From Weeksellaceae bacterium (GTDB taxonomy: Bacteria; Bacteroidota; Bacteroidia; Flavobacteriales; Weeksellaceae): DNA of 64,000 nucleotides. The position numbers and the translations under genes are program-made. The stretch covers positions 248,001 through 312,000 of the forward strand of contig JAIBEX010000020.1 in the NCBI GenBank assembly GCA_019459455.1. Direction: 5' to 3'. The notes beneath the pieces were generated by a model. That model did no database searches and was not told where the DNA came from. It worked only from the letters and a program-made list of their open reading frames with translations. Below, piece by piece: positions 7,870-17,247 of the stretch; the first letter of the stretch is position 1; each line of letters begins with the position of its first letter.

Positions 7870-8784
7870 TTAAGGCTGACCTTCAATATTTCTAATGATT
7901 TTTGCCAACTTTTTAATTTCCGTATTTTGATCCAGGTGATATTCTGCCAGAAACCTTAAATAATTACCAAGAAGCGGAGATTTTCTGGGGGTTTGCAAAA
8001 CAGCTTTAATCTTTTCCTCATTGGTTTTTTGAAAATCGTATCCGTAGTTATTTAAAAACGCAATAAGTGTCAGGTTAAATAAGTGTAAACGGTCCCAACG
8101 CAGTCTGTTTTCATTGGGAGATACATGGTCTAAATACACATATATGGGTTTTAATTGGGTTACCGTCTGGGGAATTGTGGACTTAAATTCACCATAAGAC
8201 TGGATCTTATCATCAACAATCAAAGAATCGGAAAGAATTTCAAAGTTGTTTCTAAAAAAATGATCTGTAGCATGGGTTCCGCGCGGATTTATGCCGCCTA
8301 AAAAACTAAGATTACAGAACAATTGCGGAAATATTTTTAAAAACTTAATAAATTCCATGTCCTCCTTTTCAGCAATGGTAGTGTCTAAAAAAATCATTTC
8401 CTTTTCGATTTTTTTTACCCATGCAAAAACAGCGAGAATCCGGTAGGCCGATGAGTGAAAATAGTGACTTTCTTTTTGATAGTTTCCTTCAATATTTAGC
8501 CAGCCTTCCTGATGATTCCGTGCTATACTCCACAACCGATGGTTTAAATCGTCGCAGGCGCTCACCAAATGGACTTTGTATTTTGCAATTGCTTCTTTAA
8601 TTTTTTTCTGTTCCTGAAATCTATGGTCTGTTTTTAATTTTCCTAAATGAAGTTTACTGTCAAAATAATTCTTTATCCAGTTGGTAACAAGGACCGTAAT
8701 GATGGATACCGTTGCACTGATTACCGCTATTTGATATTTGTCAACAGTATACTTCTCTATGATGGTTTGTATTTGTTCGTTCAT
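7870..8784 (-). CDS. Unknown membrane-anchored protein
   Basis: 304 residues. One N-terminal membrane segment (about 17-37, AVISATVSIITVLVTNW) is followed by a basic, mostly helical cytoplasmic region. No domain is recognised. Aromatic and charged residues are frequent and there is no signal peptide cleavage site. Low GC and lack of a family match are consistent with an accessory gene. Similar single-anchor proteins occur near defence or stress genes, but nothing in the surroundings supports a specific role. Confidence 0.7.
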   Translation of the reverse strand: MNEQIQTIIEKYTVDKYQIAVISATVSIITVLVTNWIKNYFDSKLHLGKLKTDHRFQEQKKIKEAIAKYKVHLVSACDDLNHRLWSIARNHQEGWLNIEGNYQKESHYFHSSAYRILAVFAWVKKIEKEMIFLDTTIAEKEDMEFIKFLKIFPQLFCNLSFLGGINPRGTHATDHFFRNNFEILSDSLIVDDKIQSYGEFKSTIPQTVTQLKPIYVYLDHVSPNENRLRWDRLHLFNLTLIAFLNNYGYDFQKTNEEKIKAVLQTPRKSPLLGNYLRFLAEYHLDQNTEIKKLAKIIRNIEGQP

Positions 8785-8968
8785 ATATGCTGTGTTAATA
8801 CTAGTGCATTTAGAGGACCATCAATTGGAAACCAAGGAATCTAATTTGGCTAAAAAACCTAACCCAAATATAATAAAAAGTAGTTTACATATCACCAAAC
8901 GGCATTAATCTGCTAACCGGCATGAACTAAAAATTACTAAATTGGCCTTCCCAAAGAATCAATCTTAT

Positions 8969-9409
8969 ATGGATAAAACAGCACTCCTTAAAAGCGTAAA
9001 GGGCCGGCTCTCGGAAAAGGTGGCCGGCCTACAGCACCTTATTGATGAAACCCGGGCATCCAACAGTGATACGAAGAGTTCCATGGGCGATAAGTATGAA
9101 ACGGGACGCGAAATGCTCCAGCAGGAAATCAACACCCTCCAGCGGCAGCTGAATGAAGCGATGGCTCAGGACCGGTCCCTACAACAACTAACAGATGGCG
9201 CAAACAAAACCGCCGACTTCGGTGCGGTAGTCGAAACCGGCCTGGGCCTCTTTTATATCGCGACTGCGGTGGGGGAAATCCAGTCCGGGAACAGCAGGGT
9301 GGTTACCATTTCAGCCGAAAGCCCGCTCGCAAAAGCAATGAACGGCAGGCGCGCAGGGGAAGTGTTTATCCTTAACAGCAGGAGTCAGATCATTAAAAAT
9401 ATTTGGTAA
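8969..9409 (+). CDS. GreA/GreB-like C-terminal domain protein
   Basis: 146 residues from the ATG at 8969; the open frame extends upstream only through a TTG. An N-terminal coiled helical part (to about 90) rich in Asp/Glu/Gln is followed by a beta-rich part with GAVVETGLGLFYIATAVGEI and ISAESPLAKAMNGRRAGEVF. The latter matches the FKBP-like C-terminal domain of Gre transcript-cleavage factors (SPLGKALLGKKVGD in GreA). Relatives in Bacteroidota are often labelled 3-oxoacyl-ACP synthase without support. It may bind RNA polymerase, but the coiled part lacks a clear GreA-like acidic tip, so a cleavage role is uncertain. Confidence 0.75.
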   Translation: MDKTALLKSVKGRLSEKVAGLQHLIDETRASNSDTKSSMGDKYETGREMLQQEINTLQRQLNEAMAQDRSLQQLTDGANKTADFGAVVETGLGLFYIATAVGEIQSGNSRVVTISAESPLAKAMNGRRAGEVFILNSRSQIIKNIW

Positions 9410-9460
9410 AATTTCCTTTAATTTGTAGTTTATTGACCCTAAAACCCCCATTCTCCATAA

Positions 9461-10255
9461 ATGCAAAATTACCTTGACCTCCTTCAGCATATCCTTGACC
9501 ATGGAACCGATAAAACCGACCGTACCGGCACGGGAACACGGAGTATTTTCGGGTACCAGCTGCGGTACGACCTAAGCAAAGGTTTTCCCCTCGTGACAAC
9601 CAAAAAAGTGCACCTTAAATCAATTGTGTATGAACTGCTGTGGTTCCTGAAAGGCGATACCAACATTAAATATCTCACCGATAACGGCGTTTCCATTTGG
9701 AACGAATGGGCAGATGAAAACGGAAACCTGGGTCCCGTGTATGGCGCCCAGTGGCGGAGCTGGACCGGAGCCGACGGAAAGGTGGTGGACCAGATTGCGG
9801 ACGTCATTGGCCAGATTAAAAAGAACCCTGATTCCCGCCGGCTCATGGTTTCTGCCTGGAACGTGACTGAAATCCCGAACATGGCACTGGCGCCCTGCCA
9901 CACGATGTTCCAGTTTTATGTTGCGGACGGGAAACTCTCTCTGCAGCTCTACCAGCGCAGTGCCGATGTTTTCCTCGGTGTCCCCTTCAACATTGCCAGT
10001 TATGCCTTACTCTTAATGATGGTGGCGCAGGTCTGTGACCTGAAAGTAGGGGATTATGTGCACACTTTTGGCGATGTCCACATTTACAACAACCATTTTG
10101 AGCAGGTGAAGAAGCAGCTCTCCAGAACACCACGCGGCCTGCCACAAATGAAACTGAATCCGGAAATTAAGGATATCTTCGGCTTTGGCTTTGAGGATTT
10201 CACGTTGGAAAATTACGATCCGTATCCCGGAATCAAGGCACCGGTGGCGGTGTAG
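9461..10255 (+). CDS. thyA: Thymidylate synthase ThyA
   Basis: 264 residues, the same length as the E. coli enzyme. It methylates dUMP to dTMP using methylenetetrahydrofolate, in the cytoplasm. Visible hallmarks are the folate/phosphate segment [11 protein letters not shown], the catalytic cysteine C146 in [11 protein letters not shown], the [20 protein letters not shown] block that binds dUMP, and [12 protein letters not shown]. It starts 51 bases after the Gre-like gene on the same strand. No dihydrofolate reductase gene is present nearby, unlike many genomes where folA follows thyA. Confidence 0.98.
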   Translation: MQNYLDLLQHILDHGTDKTDRTGTGTRSIFGYQLRYDLSKGFPLVTTKKVHLKSIVYELLWFLKGDTNIKYLTDNGVSIWNEWADENGNLGPVYGAQWRSWTGADGKVVDQIADVIGQIKKNPDSRRLMVSAWNVTEIPNMALAPCHTMFQFYVADGKLSLQLYQRSADVFLGVPFNIASYALLLMMVAQVCDLKVGDYVHTFGDVHIYNNHFEQVKKQLSRTPRGLPQMKLNPEIKDIFGFGFEDFTLENYDPYPGIKAPVAV

Positions 10256-10342
10256 TAAACAATCAGTGAGGTCTTTACTTCGCTTTTTTTGTAACGATTC
10301 AATGTCTTTTCAGACTAATTTTTTACACCAAATACAACACCA

Positions 10343-11659
10343 ATGAACAAATTTGCCTCTTTTATCGCCGTCATTGCTTTTTCATCTGTCATTGCGCAGA
10401 CTTTCAACACCGAAAAGATGAACGGTTTCATGGACGCCCTGGACCAGAACAAAAAATTCATGGGGAGTGTAGCTGTAGCTGAAAACGGAAAAATGGTTTA
10501 CAGCAAAGCAATCGGCTATGCCGATGTGGAAAACAAAATCAAAAATACCCCCGAAACGAAGTTCAGGGTTGGTTCCATCAGCAAGACCTTTACCGCAGCG
10601 CTCGTAATGAAGGCGGTGGAAGAAAACAGACTTAAACTGGACGACAGGCTTTCCAAATTCTACCCCGAAATCAAAAATGCCGACAAAATTACGCTGGAGC
10701 AACTGCTGAACCACCGCAGTGGCATTCACAATGTTACGGCCGCCACTGATTATTTGGCCTGGAGCAAAAGCGCCGTTACGCCAAAGCAAATGGTGGCCAA
10801 AATCGTTACCGGTGGAAATGATTTCGAACCGGGGGCTTCCATGAGCTACAGCAATTCCAATTATATATTGTTAAGCTATATCCTGGAATCCGTTTACAAA
10901 AAGCCTTACGCAAAACTGCTGGAGGAAAAGATCACAAAGCCTTTGGCGCTTGCCAATACCTATTATGGAGGTACGATAAGCACAAAAAACAAGGAGGCTT
11001 TCTCTTATGAGGCTGCTGAAAACTATATTAAAGACGGCGAAACCGATATGTCTGTTCCATCCGGTGCCGGCGCCGTGGTTTCCAACACTGCCGACCTGCT
11101 GAAATTTGCGGATGGGCTGTTCAGCGGAAAACTGGTTTCTGCAGCAAGCCTTGATAAAATGATGAAAATGACAGACGGATACGGGTATGGCCTCTTCACT
11201 GTCCCGTTTAATGAACACACCGGTTACGGTCATAACGGCGGTATCGACGGGTTCACGTCGGCACTGTATTATTTCCCGCAAAGCAAGACCGGATATGTCA
11301 TGCTCTCCAACGGAACGGCATTCGACAATAACAGAATCGCCATTGCTGCCCTTAGTTCAGCCTATGGAAAGGATTTCCAGATGCCCGATTTCAAGACTTT
11401 TGCTGTAAAGTCCGAAGACCTGAAGAAACTGGAAGGAACCTATGCCTCTACACAGATTCCGTTAAAAATTGACGTAAGGTCCAGAAACGGAAAACTGTAT
11501 GCGCAGGCCACCGGCCAGGGTGAATTTCCCCTTGATGCAAAGAGCGCAACCGTATTCACTTTTGAAGGCGCAGGCATAGAAATGGTATTTACTCCAGCGA
11601 AAAGCGAAATGGCCATCAGTCAGGGCGGAACAAACACCCTCTTCACCAAAGAAAAGTAG
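10343..11659 (+). CDS. Serine hydrolase of the beta-lactamase/DD-peptidase (S12) family, exported
   Basis: 438 residues with an N-terminal signal peptide (about 1-19, cleaved after IAQ). Catalytic motifs are S78-I-S-K81, Y169-S-N171 and H297-N-G299. The core fold ends near 350, and a small lipocalin-like C-terminal beta domain follows (375-438, LEGTYAS...). Family members hydrolyse peptides, esters or cell-wall stems; only some are beta-lactamases. Location should be periplasmic. The next small gene starts two bases after its stop, so the two are co-transcribed. There is no evidence for a resistance function. Confidence 0.9.
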   Translation: MNKFASFIAVIAFSSVIAQTFNTEKMNGFMDALDQNKKFMGSVAVAENGKMVYSKAIGYADVENKIKNTPETKFRVGSISKTFTAALVMKAVEENRLKLDDRLSKFYPEIKNADKITLEQLLNHRSGIHNVTAATDYLAWSKSAVTPKQMVAKIVTGGNDFEPGASMSYSNSNYILLSYILESVYKKPYAKLLEEKITKPLALANTYYGGTISTKNKEAFSYEAAENYIKDGETDMSVPSGAGAVVSNTADLLKFADGLFSGKLVSAASLDKMMKMTDGYGYGLFTVPFNEHTGYGHNGGIDGFTSALYYFPQSKTGYVMLSNGTAFDNNRIAIAALSSAYGKDFQMPDFKTFAVKSEDLKKLEGTYASTQIPLKIDVRSRNGKLYAQATGQGEFPLDAKSATVFTFEGAGIEMVFTPAKSEMAISQGGTNTLFTKEK

Positions 11660-11660
11660 A

Positions 11661-11888
11661 ATGAAATACATAAAAGTCCTGTTAGAGGAAAATGTGGAGG
11701 CAGAAAATCTTCAGGAAGTACTTGCAAATATAAAAGGGATCAGAACCACAGAAATTGTGGACGAGGAGAATCCCGAAAGTGAACTGAAAAAGGCCTTTAA
11801 CAAAAGCAAGGAACAGCTTAAGAAGGGCGAGTACGAAAATATTGTGAACGATATCTTTGACATTCTGGTGCATCCCAAGACCAAATAA
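11661..11888 (+). CDS. Small acidic protein of unknown function
   Basis: A 75-residue soluble protein, rich in Glu and Lys. The beginning (MKYIKVLLEENVEAENLQEV) suggests a beta strand plus helix, with helices after it. No family is recognised with confidence; the shape is reminiscent of small antitoxin-like proteins, but no toxin partner is adjacent. Its start is one base from the stop of the serine hydrolase and it ends 21 bases before the aminopeptidase gene, so all three probably share one transcript. Confidence 0.7.
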   Translation: MKYIKVLLEENVEAENLQEVLANIKGIRTTEIVDEENPESELKKAFNKSKEQLKKGEYENIVNDIFDILVHPKTK

Positions 11889-11909
11889 TCACATCAAACC
11901 ATTTTTTAT

Positions 11910-14417
11910 ATGAAGAAATTTATTATAGCGGTTTCTTTACTCGGTATATTGTTTACCGGTAGCGCCTTTGCACAAACCGAAACTTCCGGCAGGACCGAAA
12001 CCTACCGGGCCACCCACACCAAATCAACAGAACTTAAACATACCAAACTCCGAGTTAATTTCGATTACGCGAAAGAGCAGATGAACGGCGAGGAATGGCT
12101 TACCGCTTCCCCGTATTTCTATCCTTCGGATTCACTGGTCCTGGATGCGAAAGCGATGCTCATTCATGAAGTGGCGCTGGACCGTAATGGTTCGAAAACT
12201 CCTTTGAAATATGACTACAAAAATGATGTTTTAAAAGTAAATTTAGATAAGACCTACAACCGGAATCAGGATTATACGGTCTACATAAAATACACTTCAC
12301 GCCCGAATGAGGTAAAAGACAAAGGCAGCGCGGCCATTACCGAGGCGAAAGGGCTTTACTTCGTGAATGCTCAGGGCAAAGAGGGCGACAAACCCACACA
12401 AATCTGGACTCAGGGTGAGACCGAAGCCAGTTCAGCGTGGTTCCCAACGATAGACAAACCGAATCAGAAGACCACACAGGAAATCTACATGACCGTCCCG
12501 GACAAATATGTGACGCTTTCTAACGGACTGATGAAATCTTCCACCCAAGAAAGCAACGGTCTGCGCACCGACCACTGGGTGATGGACAAAAAACACGCAC
12601 CCTACCTTTTCTTTATGGGAGTGGGCGAATACGCGGTTGTGAAAGACAAATGGAGGAGCATTCCCGTGGATTATTATGTTGAAAAAGAATACGAGCCCTA
12701 TGCAAAACAGATTTTCGGGAATACGCCCGAGATGATGGAATTTTTCTCCAAGAAACTGAACTACGATTACCCCTGGTCCAAATATGCACAGATTACCGCC
12801 CGGGATTATGTCTCCGGTGCCATGGAAAACACCACCGCCGTACTTCATCAGGAATCCGCTCAGCAGAAGCCCGGTGACCTAATTGATGAAAACCGCTGGG
12901 AGGACGTCATTTCCCATGAACTCTTCCACCACTGGTTCGGGGACCTTGTGACCACGGAGAGCTGGAGCAACCTTACGGTGAATGAATCATTTGCCAACTA
13001 TTCCGAATACCTTTGGAACGAGCATAAATACGGTAAGGATTTCGCTGATTATACCCTGATGAAAGCTGCGGAAGGTTACTTCCGCGACCCTTCCAACATC
13101 TCCAAAGACCTCGTACGTTTTAACTATCACACCAGGGAGGATATGTTTGATGGGGTTTCCTATAACAAGGGCGGATCCATACTTCACATGCTGAGAAATT
13201 ATCTTGGTGATGACGCTTTTTATGCCGGACTTCACGATTATCTGAAGACGAATGAATACGGCACCGGAGAGGCATCCCAAGTCCGTCTTTCTCTGGAAAA
13301 AGTTTCCGGTAAGGACCTGAACTGGTTCTTTAACGAGTGGTATTACAGCAGCGGCCATCCGAAGATTTCCTATACCACCACTTATGAACCCGTGAAGAAG
13401 CAGGTATTGATAACGGTGACGCAGAACCAGGCGGGCGAGGCCTTCCAGTTCCCCTTAGCCGTGGATGTCTACGAAAACGGAAAACCGACGCGGAAAAATG
13501 TCTGGGTGAATGCAAAATCCCGGAACATGTTCAGTTTCCCGGTTACTAAAAATCCGGATTTTGTGAACATCAATGCTGATGGTGTTCTGCTTGCAGATAT
13601 TAGCGAAACCAAGACACCGGAGCAGTACTTCATGCAATATTCTGCTTCAAAAGAGTTTTTAAGCCGTTACAAAGCTGTGGAAAATGCGGCAGCGAACGCT
13701 TCACAGGCGGCCTCCCTTAAAACATTGGTGGCAGCACTGAAAGACCAGAATTTCCGCATCCGCATGCAGGCACTTAGCGGGCTGGACCTTTCAAGACCTG
13801 ATCACGCCAAGGCTGGCCTTGCTGAGGTTGAAAAACTGGCGTCCGGCGATCCGAAAACATTGGTTCAGGGTGCTGCACTATCGGCATTGGCGAAGACGAA
13901 GGACAAAAAGTATATGCCCATTTTTGAAAAAGGCATGGGTGCCGTATCCAATGCAGTGAAGGCCAATTCCCTTGCGAGTATATCAGCCATGGATCCCTCC
14001 AGGGTGGTTGCATTGGCGGACCGTATTGATTTGGAAAATGCCAGTGAAGATTTAATGGCGCAACTTCTGCCGATCATTGTAAAGAGTAAAATTGAAAAGC
14101 AGATGCCTGCTATTGCATCTACAGCAGCGTTTTATCCTTTCCTGAAATTCCAGAATCCTGAACTGGGCGGTGCGGCGGAGGAGGGGTTCAACTGGATCAT
14201 GAGTTCCGACAACCTGAAGGCAACCGAAAATTTAACAAAGATCCTGATTCAGGCCAAGGGCCAGATCGGAGAGAATCCACAGGCTAAAATGATGATTGTA
14301 CAGATGCTGAAGGAAGGCCTTACCAAAAAAATGACCGTCCTGAAAGCCAATCCTGCTAGCCCGACCATTAATCAGCAAATTGATCTGATCAATAAGGCGA
14401 TTGAGGCGTATAAATAA
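11910..14417 (+). CDS. M1-family zinc aminopeptidase with C-terminal HEAT-like repeats
   Basis: 835 residues. A signal peptide (1-21, ending SAFA/Q) is followed by the M1 N-terminal beta domain, the substrate motif GAMEN (303-307) and the zinc site H336-E-x2-H340 with E359 18 residues on (HELFHHWF...NESFANY). The C-terminal 230 residues are helical, HEAT-like. It removes N-terminal amino acids from peptides, probably in the periplasm. The final 45-70 codons and the terminator are repeated in decayed form at 16915-17153, which is unusual. It closes the operon that begins with the serine hydrolase. Confidence 0.95.
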   Translation: MKKFIIAVSLLGILFTGSAFAQTETSGRTETYRATHTKSTELKHTKLRVNFDYAKEQMNGEEWLTASPYFYPSDSLVLDAKAMLIHEVALDRNGSKTPLKYDYKNDVLKVNLDKTYNRNQDYTVYIKYTSRPNEVKDKGSAAITEAKGLYFVNAQGKEGDKPTQIWTQGETEASSAWFPTIDKPNQKTTQEIYMTVPDKYVTLSNGLMKSSTQESNGLRTDHWVMDKKHAPYLFFMGVGEYAVVKDKWRSIPVDYYVEKEYEPYAKQIFGNTPEMMEFFSKKLNYDYPWSKYAQITARDYVSGAMENTTAVLHQESAQQKPGDLIDENRWEDVISHELFHHWFGDLVTTESWSNLTVNESFANYSEYLWNEHKYGKDFADYTLMKAAEGYFRDPSNISKDLVRFNYHTREDMFDGVSYNKGGSILHMLRNYLGDDAFYAGLHDYLKTNEYGTGEASQVRLSLEKVSGKDLNWFFNEWYYSSGHPKISYTTTYEPVKKQVLITVTQNQAGEAFQFPLAVDVYENGKPTRKNVWVNAKSRNMFSFPVTKNPDFVNINADGVLLADISETKTPEQYFMQYSASKEFLSRYKAVENAAANASQAASLKTLVAALKDQNFRIRMQALSGLDLSRPDHAKAGLAEVEKLASGDPKTLVQGAALSALAKTKDKKYMPIFEKGMGAVSNAVKANSLASISAMDPSRVVALADRIDLENASEDLMAQLLPIIVKSKIEKQMPAIASTAAFYPFLKFQNPELGGAAEEGFNWIMSSDNLKATENLTKILIQAKGQIGENPQAKMMIVQMLKEGLTKKMTVLKANPASPTINQQIDLINKAIEAYK

Positions 14418-14435
14418 TTCAGCTTACATTAACAT

Positions 14436-14465
14436 AAAAGGCTGTTCCTGTTGGAGCGGCCTTTT
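14436..14465 (+). terminator. Intrinsic terminator after the aminopeptidase gene
   Basis: AAAAGGC pairs perfectly with GCCTTTT; the inner part TGTTCC/GGAGCG pairs with two G-U wobbles around a TGTT loop, and the 3' arm ends in T residues. A diverged copy lies at 17124-17153. Confidence 0.8.
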
Positions 14466-14672
14466 GGTGTTTTAACAGTATGCTTTAACACTTTTATGCG
14501 ATCCTGGCTGTATTATCTTCATCCAAAATAAATACTATACCGATACATGTTCTTTAATCTTACTTTCTTTTTCTCAAATTGTTTAAAGTAATGATGACTG
14601 ATAAAATGATTAAAATATTCTCATAATTTTGTGAAAATTAATAACTTTGTTTTAAACAATAAATGCAATAAA

Positions 14673-16877
14673 ATGAAAAATTATTATCTCCCACTGCTGT
14701 TTTTTCTACTAACTTCTTTGGTAGCCTACGCCCAGCCTCCACAAATGTATTCTCAAAATTTTAATGGAAATCAGTTTTTTGTAAGTCCTACAACAGCAAA
14801 CTTAAATGCCGGAAACACCTTTACTTATGAAGCCTGGGTGTTTATAACAGAAGCAAGCCCTTACGGAGTTGTTGCTGGAAAGGTTTTTGCGCCCCGAGCT
14901 GATGATCCTTTTATTAACTATACTTTAGGGTTTGGGGATACTGGTTTGCGACCAGAATTTGTACAAACAACGGGTCTTTCAGGTTCTTATAAAGCCGCAG
15001 CCTCAACCACCAATATACAGTTGAATACATGGACGCATCTTGCCGCAACTTCTGATAACGGTTCTATGAAACTGTATATTAACGGCATCCTTGCAGCAAC
15101 CAATGCCAGTACAGGAATGCCAAATCCCAGTCCCGACGTTCCATTTGCAATAGGCTCTGGTGCCACGCCTTCTTTGCAACCAACCTGTTGCGGAATCAAA
15201 GGTAATATAATGCAGGTACGTATATGGAACACCGCCCGAAGCGTTACAGAGCTAACAGCTAATATGAACAGTCAGTTGAGCGGAAATGAAACAAATCTGG
15301 TGGCATATTACCCAATGAATGAAAATGCCGGTCAAATCCTACAAGATAAGACCAGCAATGCTTTGCATCTTCAGAGAGGAACAGCTACTGGAACCGATCC
15401 CGCAGACCCGATAGCAACTCCTAACGCCACTAACGGCCAATATTTTATTTACAGCAATATAACAGTGCCTTCTCTAGCATCAGCTAATGAAGACCTGTAT
15501 ATTATTGATTTTGATAACGATGCAAAACTGGATTTTTTAGTATCGGGACTCCAATGGCCGCCAACGATGCCCGCAACAACAGTTCCTATACAGGCTTTCA
15601 AAAACAATGGATTGATGAGTTTTAGCAGTAACAGTGCATTTATAGGTAACAATGAAGCAGTTCATCCGAGAAGTTACGTTGTTGCGGATTATAATGGAGA
15701 CGGGAAATCTGATCTTTTTATAGCGGATCATGGAACTGATGTATCTCCCTTCCCTGGACAAGCAAATAAACTATTCCTTCAAAACACTACGGGTAAATTG
15801 GTAGATTCCCCTGCTAATATTCCCTCACAGCCTGATTTTTCACATTACACCACTGCTGCAGATATTGATGCTGATGGTGATATTGACATTTATGTATCCA
15901 ATATTTGGGGACAGGCATTGGTGGGCCCTTACTTCCTGATAAATAATGGCAATGGAAACTTTACCAAAATGACTTCCAATTTCCCTGCCGCCATTCAAAA
16001 TCTGAACCAAGTGTACATGTCCAGTATATTTGCAGATATTGATAATGATAATGACCAGGATCTTATATTGGGTGCCGTCGATAATTCTAATTTGGTAAGT
16101 GACTTAATTCTTCTAAATAATGGAACTGGCACATTCACTCCTGGTTCTGCATTACCACCTAGATATGGTAATGCGAGTTGGGGAACTGTCGGTATCACAA
16201 AAGGTGATTTTAATAATGACGGCTTTGTGGATTTGGTAATGTCAACGTTGGTAGGATATCAAACATGCATGGTGCAGCTATTACTAAACAACGGAAATGG
16301 AACATTTTCAGATCACACTTCAAATATTCCCCAGAACTGGCCAACTTCAAACACCTGGATAAAATGGATTGAAGCCGGAGATATTAATAATGATGGCCAC
16401 CTGGATTTAGTTTTTGCTACGCACTTTGCTGCAACTCCCAAATTATATTACAATAATGGCAATGGGTTTTTTACAGATGCATCCAGCACACTTAATCCAT
16501 CCGGCATGAACGGAATTAGAAGTACACGTGTACGGGATTTCGATGGTGATGGGCAAATGGATATCGCATTTTTAGGAGAAACAAAGGTTGTAATCGCTAA
16601 AGCAGTGCAAAATTTTGTTCTGTCAGCAGTTGAAATCATGCCTGTAAGCAAGAAGTTAATTATATTTCCTAATCCCACTACGGGCTCATTTTCAGTAAAG
16701 CTACCCGATAACGAAATTTTTGTGAAATTAGAAGTCTTTGATTTGAATGGCAGGGCTGTTTTTTCTTCAGATAAATACCGTGATTCTTACAACCTTGAAA
16801 ATTTTTCCGCGGGTATATATATTGTGAAAATTAGCACCAAACTAGGAAACTATAGTGCCAAATTAATTAAGAGATAG
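14673..16877 (+). CDS. Secreted LamG plus VCBS/FG-GAP repeat protein with T9SS sorting domain
   Basis: 734 residues from the ATG at 14673, which gives a clean signal peptide (MKNYYLPLLFFLLTSLVAYA). An upstream GTG at 14631 is rejected because it overlaps a TAATTTTG promoter element (14624-14631). A concanavalin-like LamG domain covers about 30-200. Seven calcium-type Asp repeats follow (DFDNDAKLD, DYNGDGKSD, DIDADGDID, DIDNDNDQD, DFNNDGFVD, DINNDGHLD, DFDGDGQMD), as in VCBS/FG-GAP propellers. The last 85 residues are a type A T9SS sorting domain (PNPTTGSF...GIYIVKI). It is probably a cell-surface adhesin or glycan binder. It is AT-richer than its neighbours and lies between the aminopeptidase gene and a decayed copy of that gene's end. 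Confidence 0.9.
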   Translation: MKNYYLPLLFFLLTSLVAYAQPPQMYSQNFNGNQFFVSPTTANLNAGNTFTYEAWVFITEASPYGVVAGKVFAPRADDPFINYTLGFGDTGLRPEFVQTTGLSGSYKAAASTTNIQLNTWTHLAATSDNGSMKLYINGILAATNASTGMPNPSPDVPFAIGSGATPSLQPTCCGIKGNIMQVRIWNTARSVTELTANMNSQLSGNETNLVAYYPMNENAGQILQDKTSNALHLQRGTATGTDPADPIATPNATNGQYFIYSNITVPSLASANEDLYIIDFDNDAKLDFLVSGLQWPPTMPATTVPIQAFKNNGLMSFSSNSAFIGNNEAVHPRSYVVADYNGDGKSDLFIADHGTDVSPFPGQANKLFLQNTTGKLVDSPANIPSQPDFSHYTTAADIDADGDIDIYVSNIWGQALVGPYFLINNGNGNFTKMTSNFPAAIQNLNQVYMSSIFADIDNDNDQDLILGAVDNSNLVSDLILLNNGTGTFTPGSALPPRYGNASWGTVGITKGDFNNDGFVDLVMSTLVGYQTCMVQLLLNNGNGTFSDHTSNIPQNWPTSNTWIKWIEAGDINNDGHLDLVFATHFAATPKLYYNNGNGFFTDASSTLNPSGMNGIRSTRVRDFDGDGQMDIAFLGETKVVIAKAVQNFVLSAVEIMPVSKKLIIFPNPTTGSFSVKLPDNEIFVKLEVFDLNGRAVFSSDKYRDSYNLENFSAGIYIVKISTKLGNYSAKLIKR

Positions 16878-16914
16878 GAAACAAATTACTTGTAAAAGGT
16901 CGGTTATCCTCTCT

Positions 16915-17105
16915 GCTGATCAAAGTTTCATGATTCCATGCATAAAGACAGATCGTATAGAATCCAAAGGCCAAAGAGATGATTATAGAGATGCTGAAGG
17001 AAGGTCTTGCCAGAAAAAGTGACCGTCCTGAAAGCCAATCCTGCCAGCCCGACCATCAACCAGCAAATGGATCTGATCAATAAAGCGATTGAGGCGTATA
17101 AATAA
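16915..17105 (+). pseudogene. Decayed second copy of the aminopeptidase 3' end
   Basis: From about 16915 the sequence aligns with the aminopeptidase gene from about 14230 on. The match is weak at first, then strong: from ATGCTGAAGGAAGG to the terminator I count about 16 differences over some 170 positions by eye. One extra base in the A-run near 17010 shifts the frame. The last codons (DLINKAIEAYK, stop 17103-17105) are preserved. Many differences are third-position transitions, suggesting the copy diverged under coding constraint before decay. Confidence 0.8.
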
Positions 17106-17123
17106 TTCAGCTTACATCAACAT

Positions 17124-17153
17124 AAAAGACCGTTCCTGTGGGAGCGGCCTTTC
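17124..17153 (+). terminator. Diverged copy of the aminopeptidase terminator
   Basis: Left arm AAAAGACCGTTCC, loop TGTG, right arm GGAGCGGCCTTT. It corresponds base for base to the terminator at 14436-14465 with a few changes, and completes the duplicated 3' segment. It could still stop transcripts of the LamG gene. The rest of 16878-17247 holds nothing I can support. Confidence 0.65.
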
Positions 17154-17247
17154 ATGTTTTAATGGTTTGTATAGTAAATTGGAGATTTGCCTTCAAATCC
17201 GTTAATAAAAATCCGTTTTATCCTCATCGGCTAAATCAATAAACGCA

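Noticed and set aside
10343-11659. Antibiotic-resistance beta-lactamase
   Set aside because: The S12 motifs fit a broad hydrolase family. Nothing shows beta-lactam hydrolysis and the context is housekeeping.
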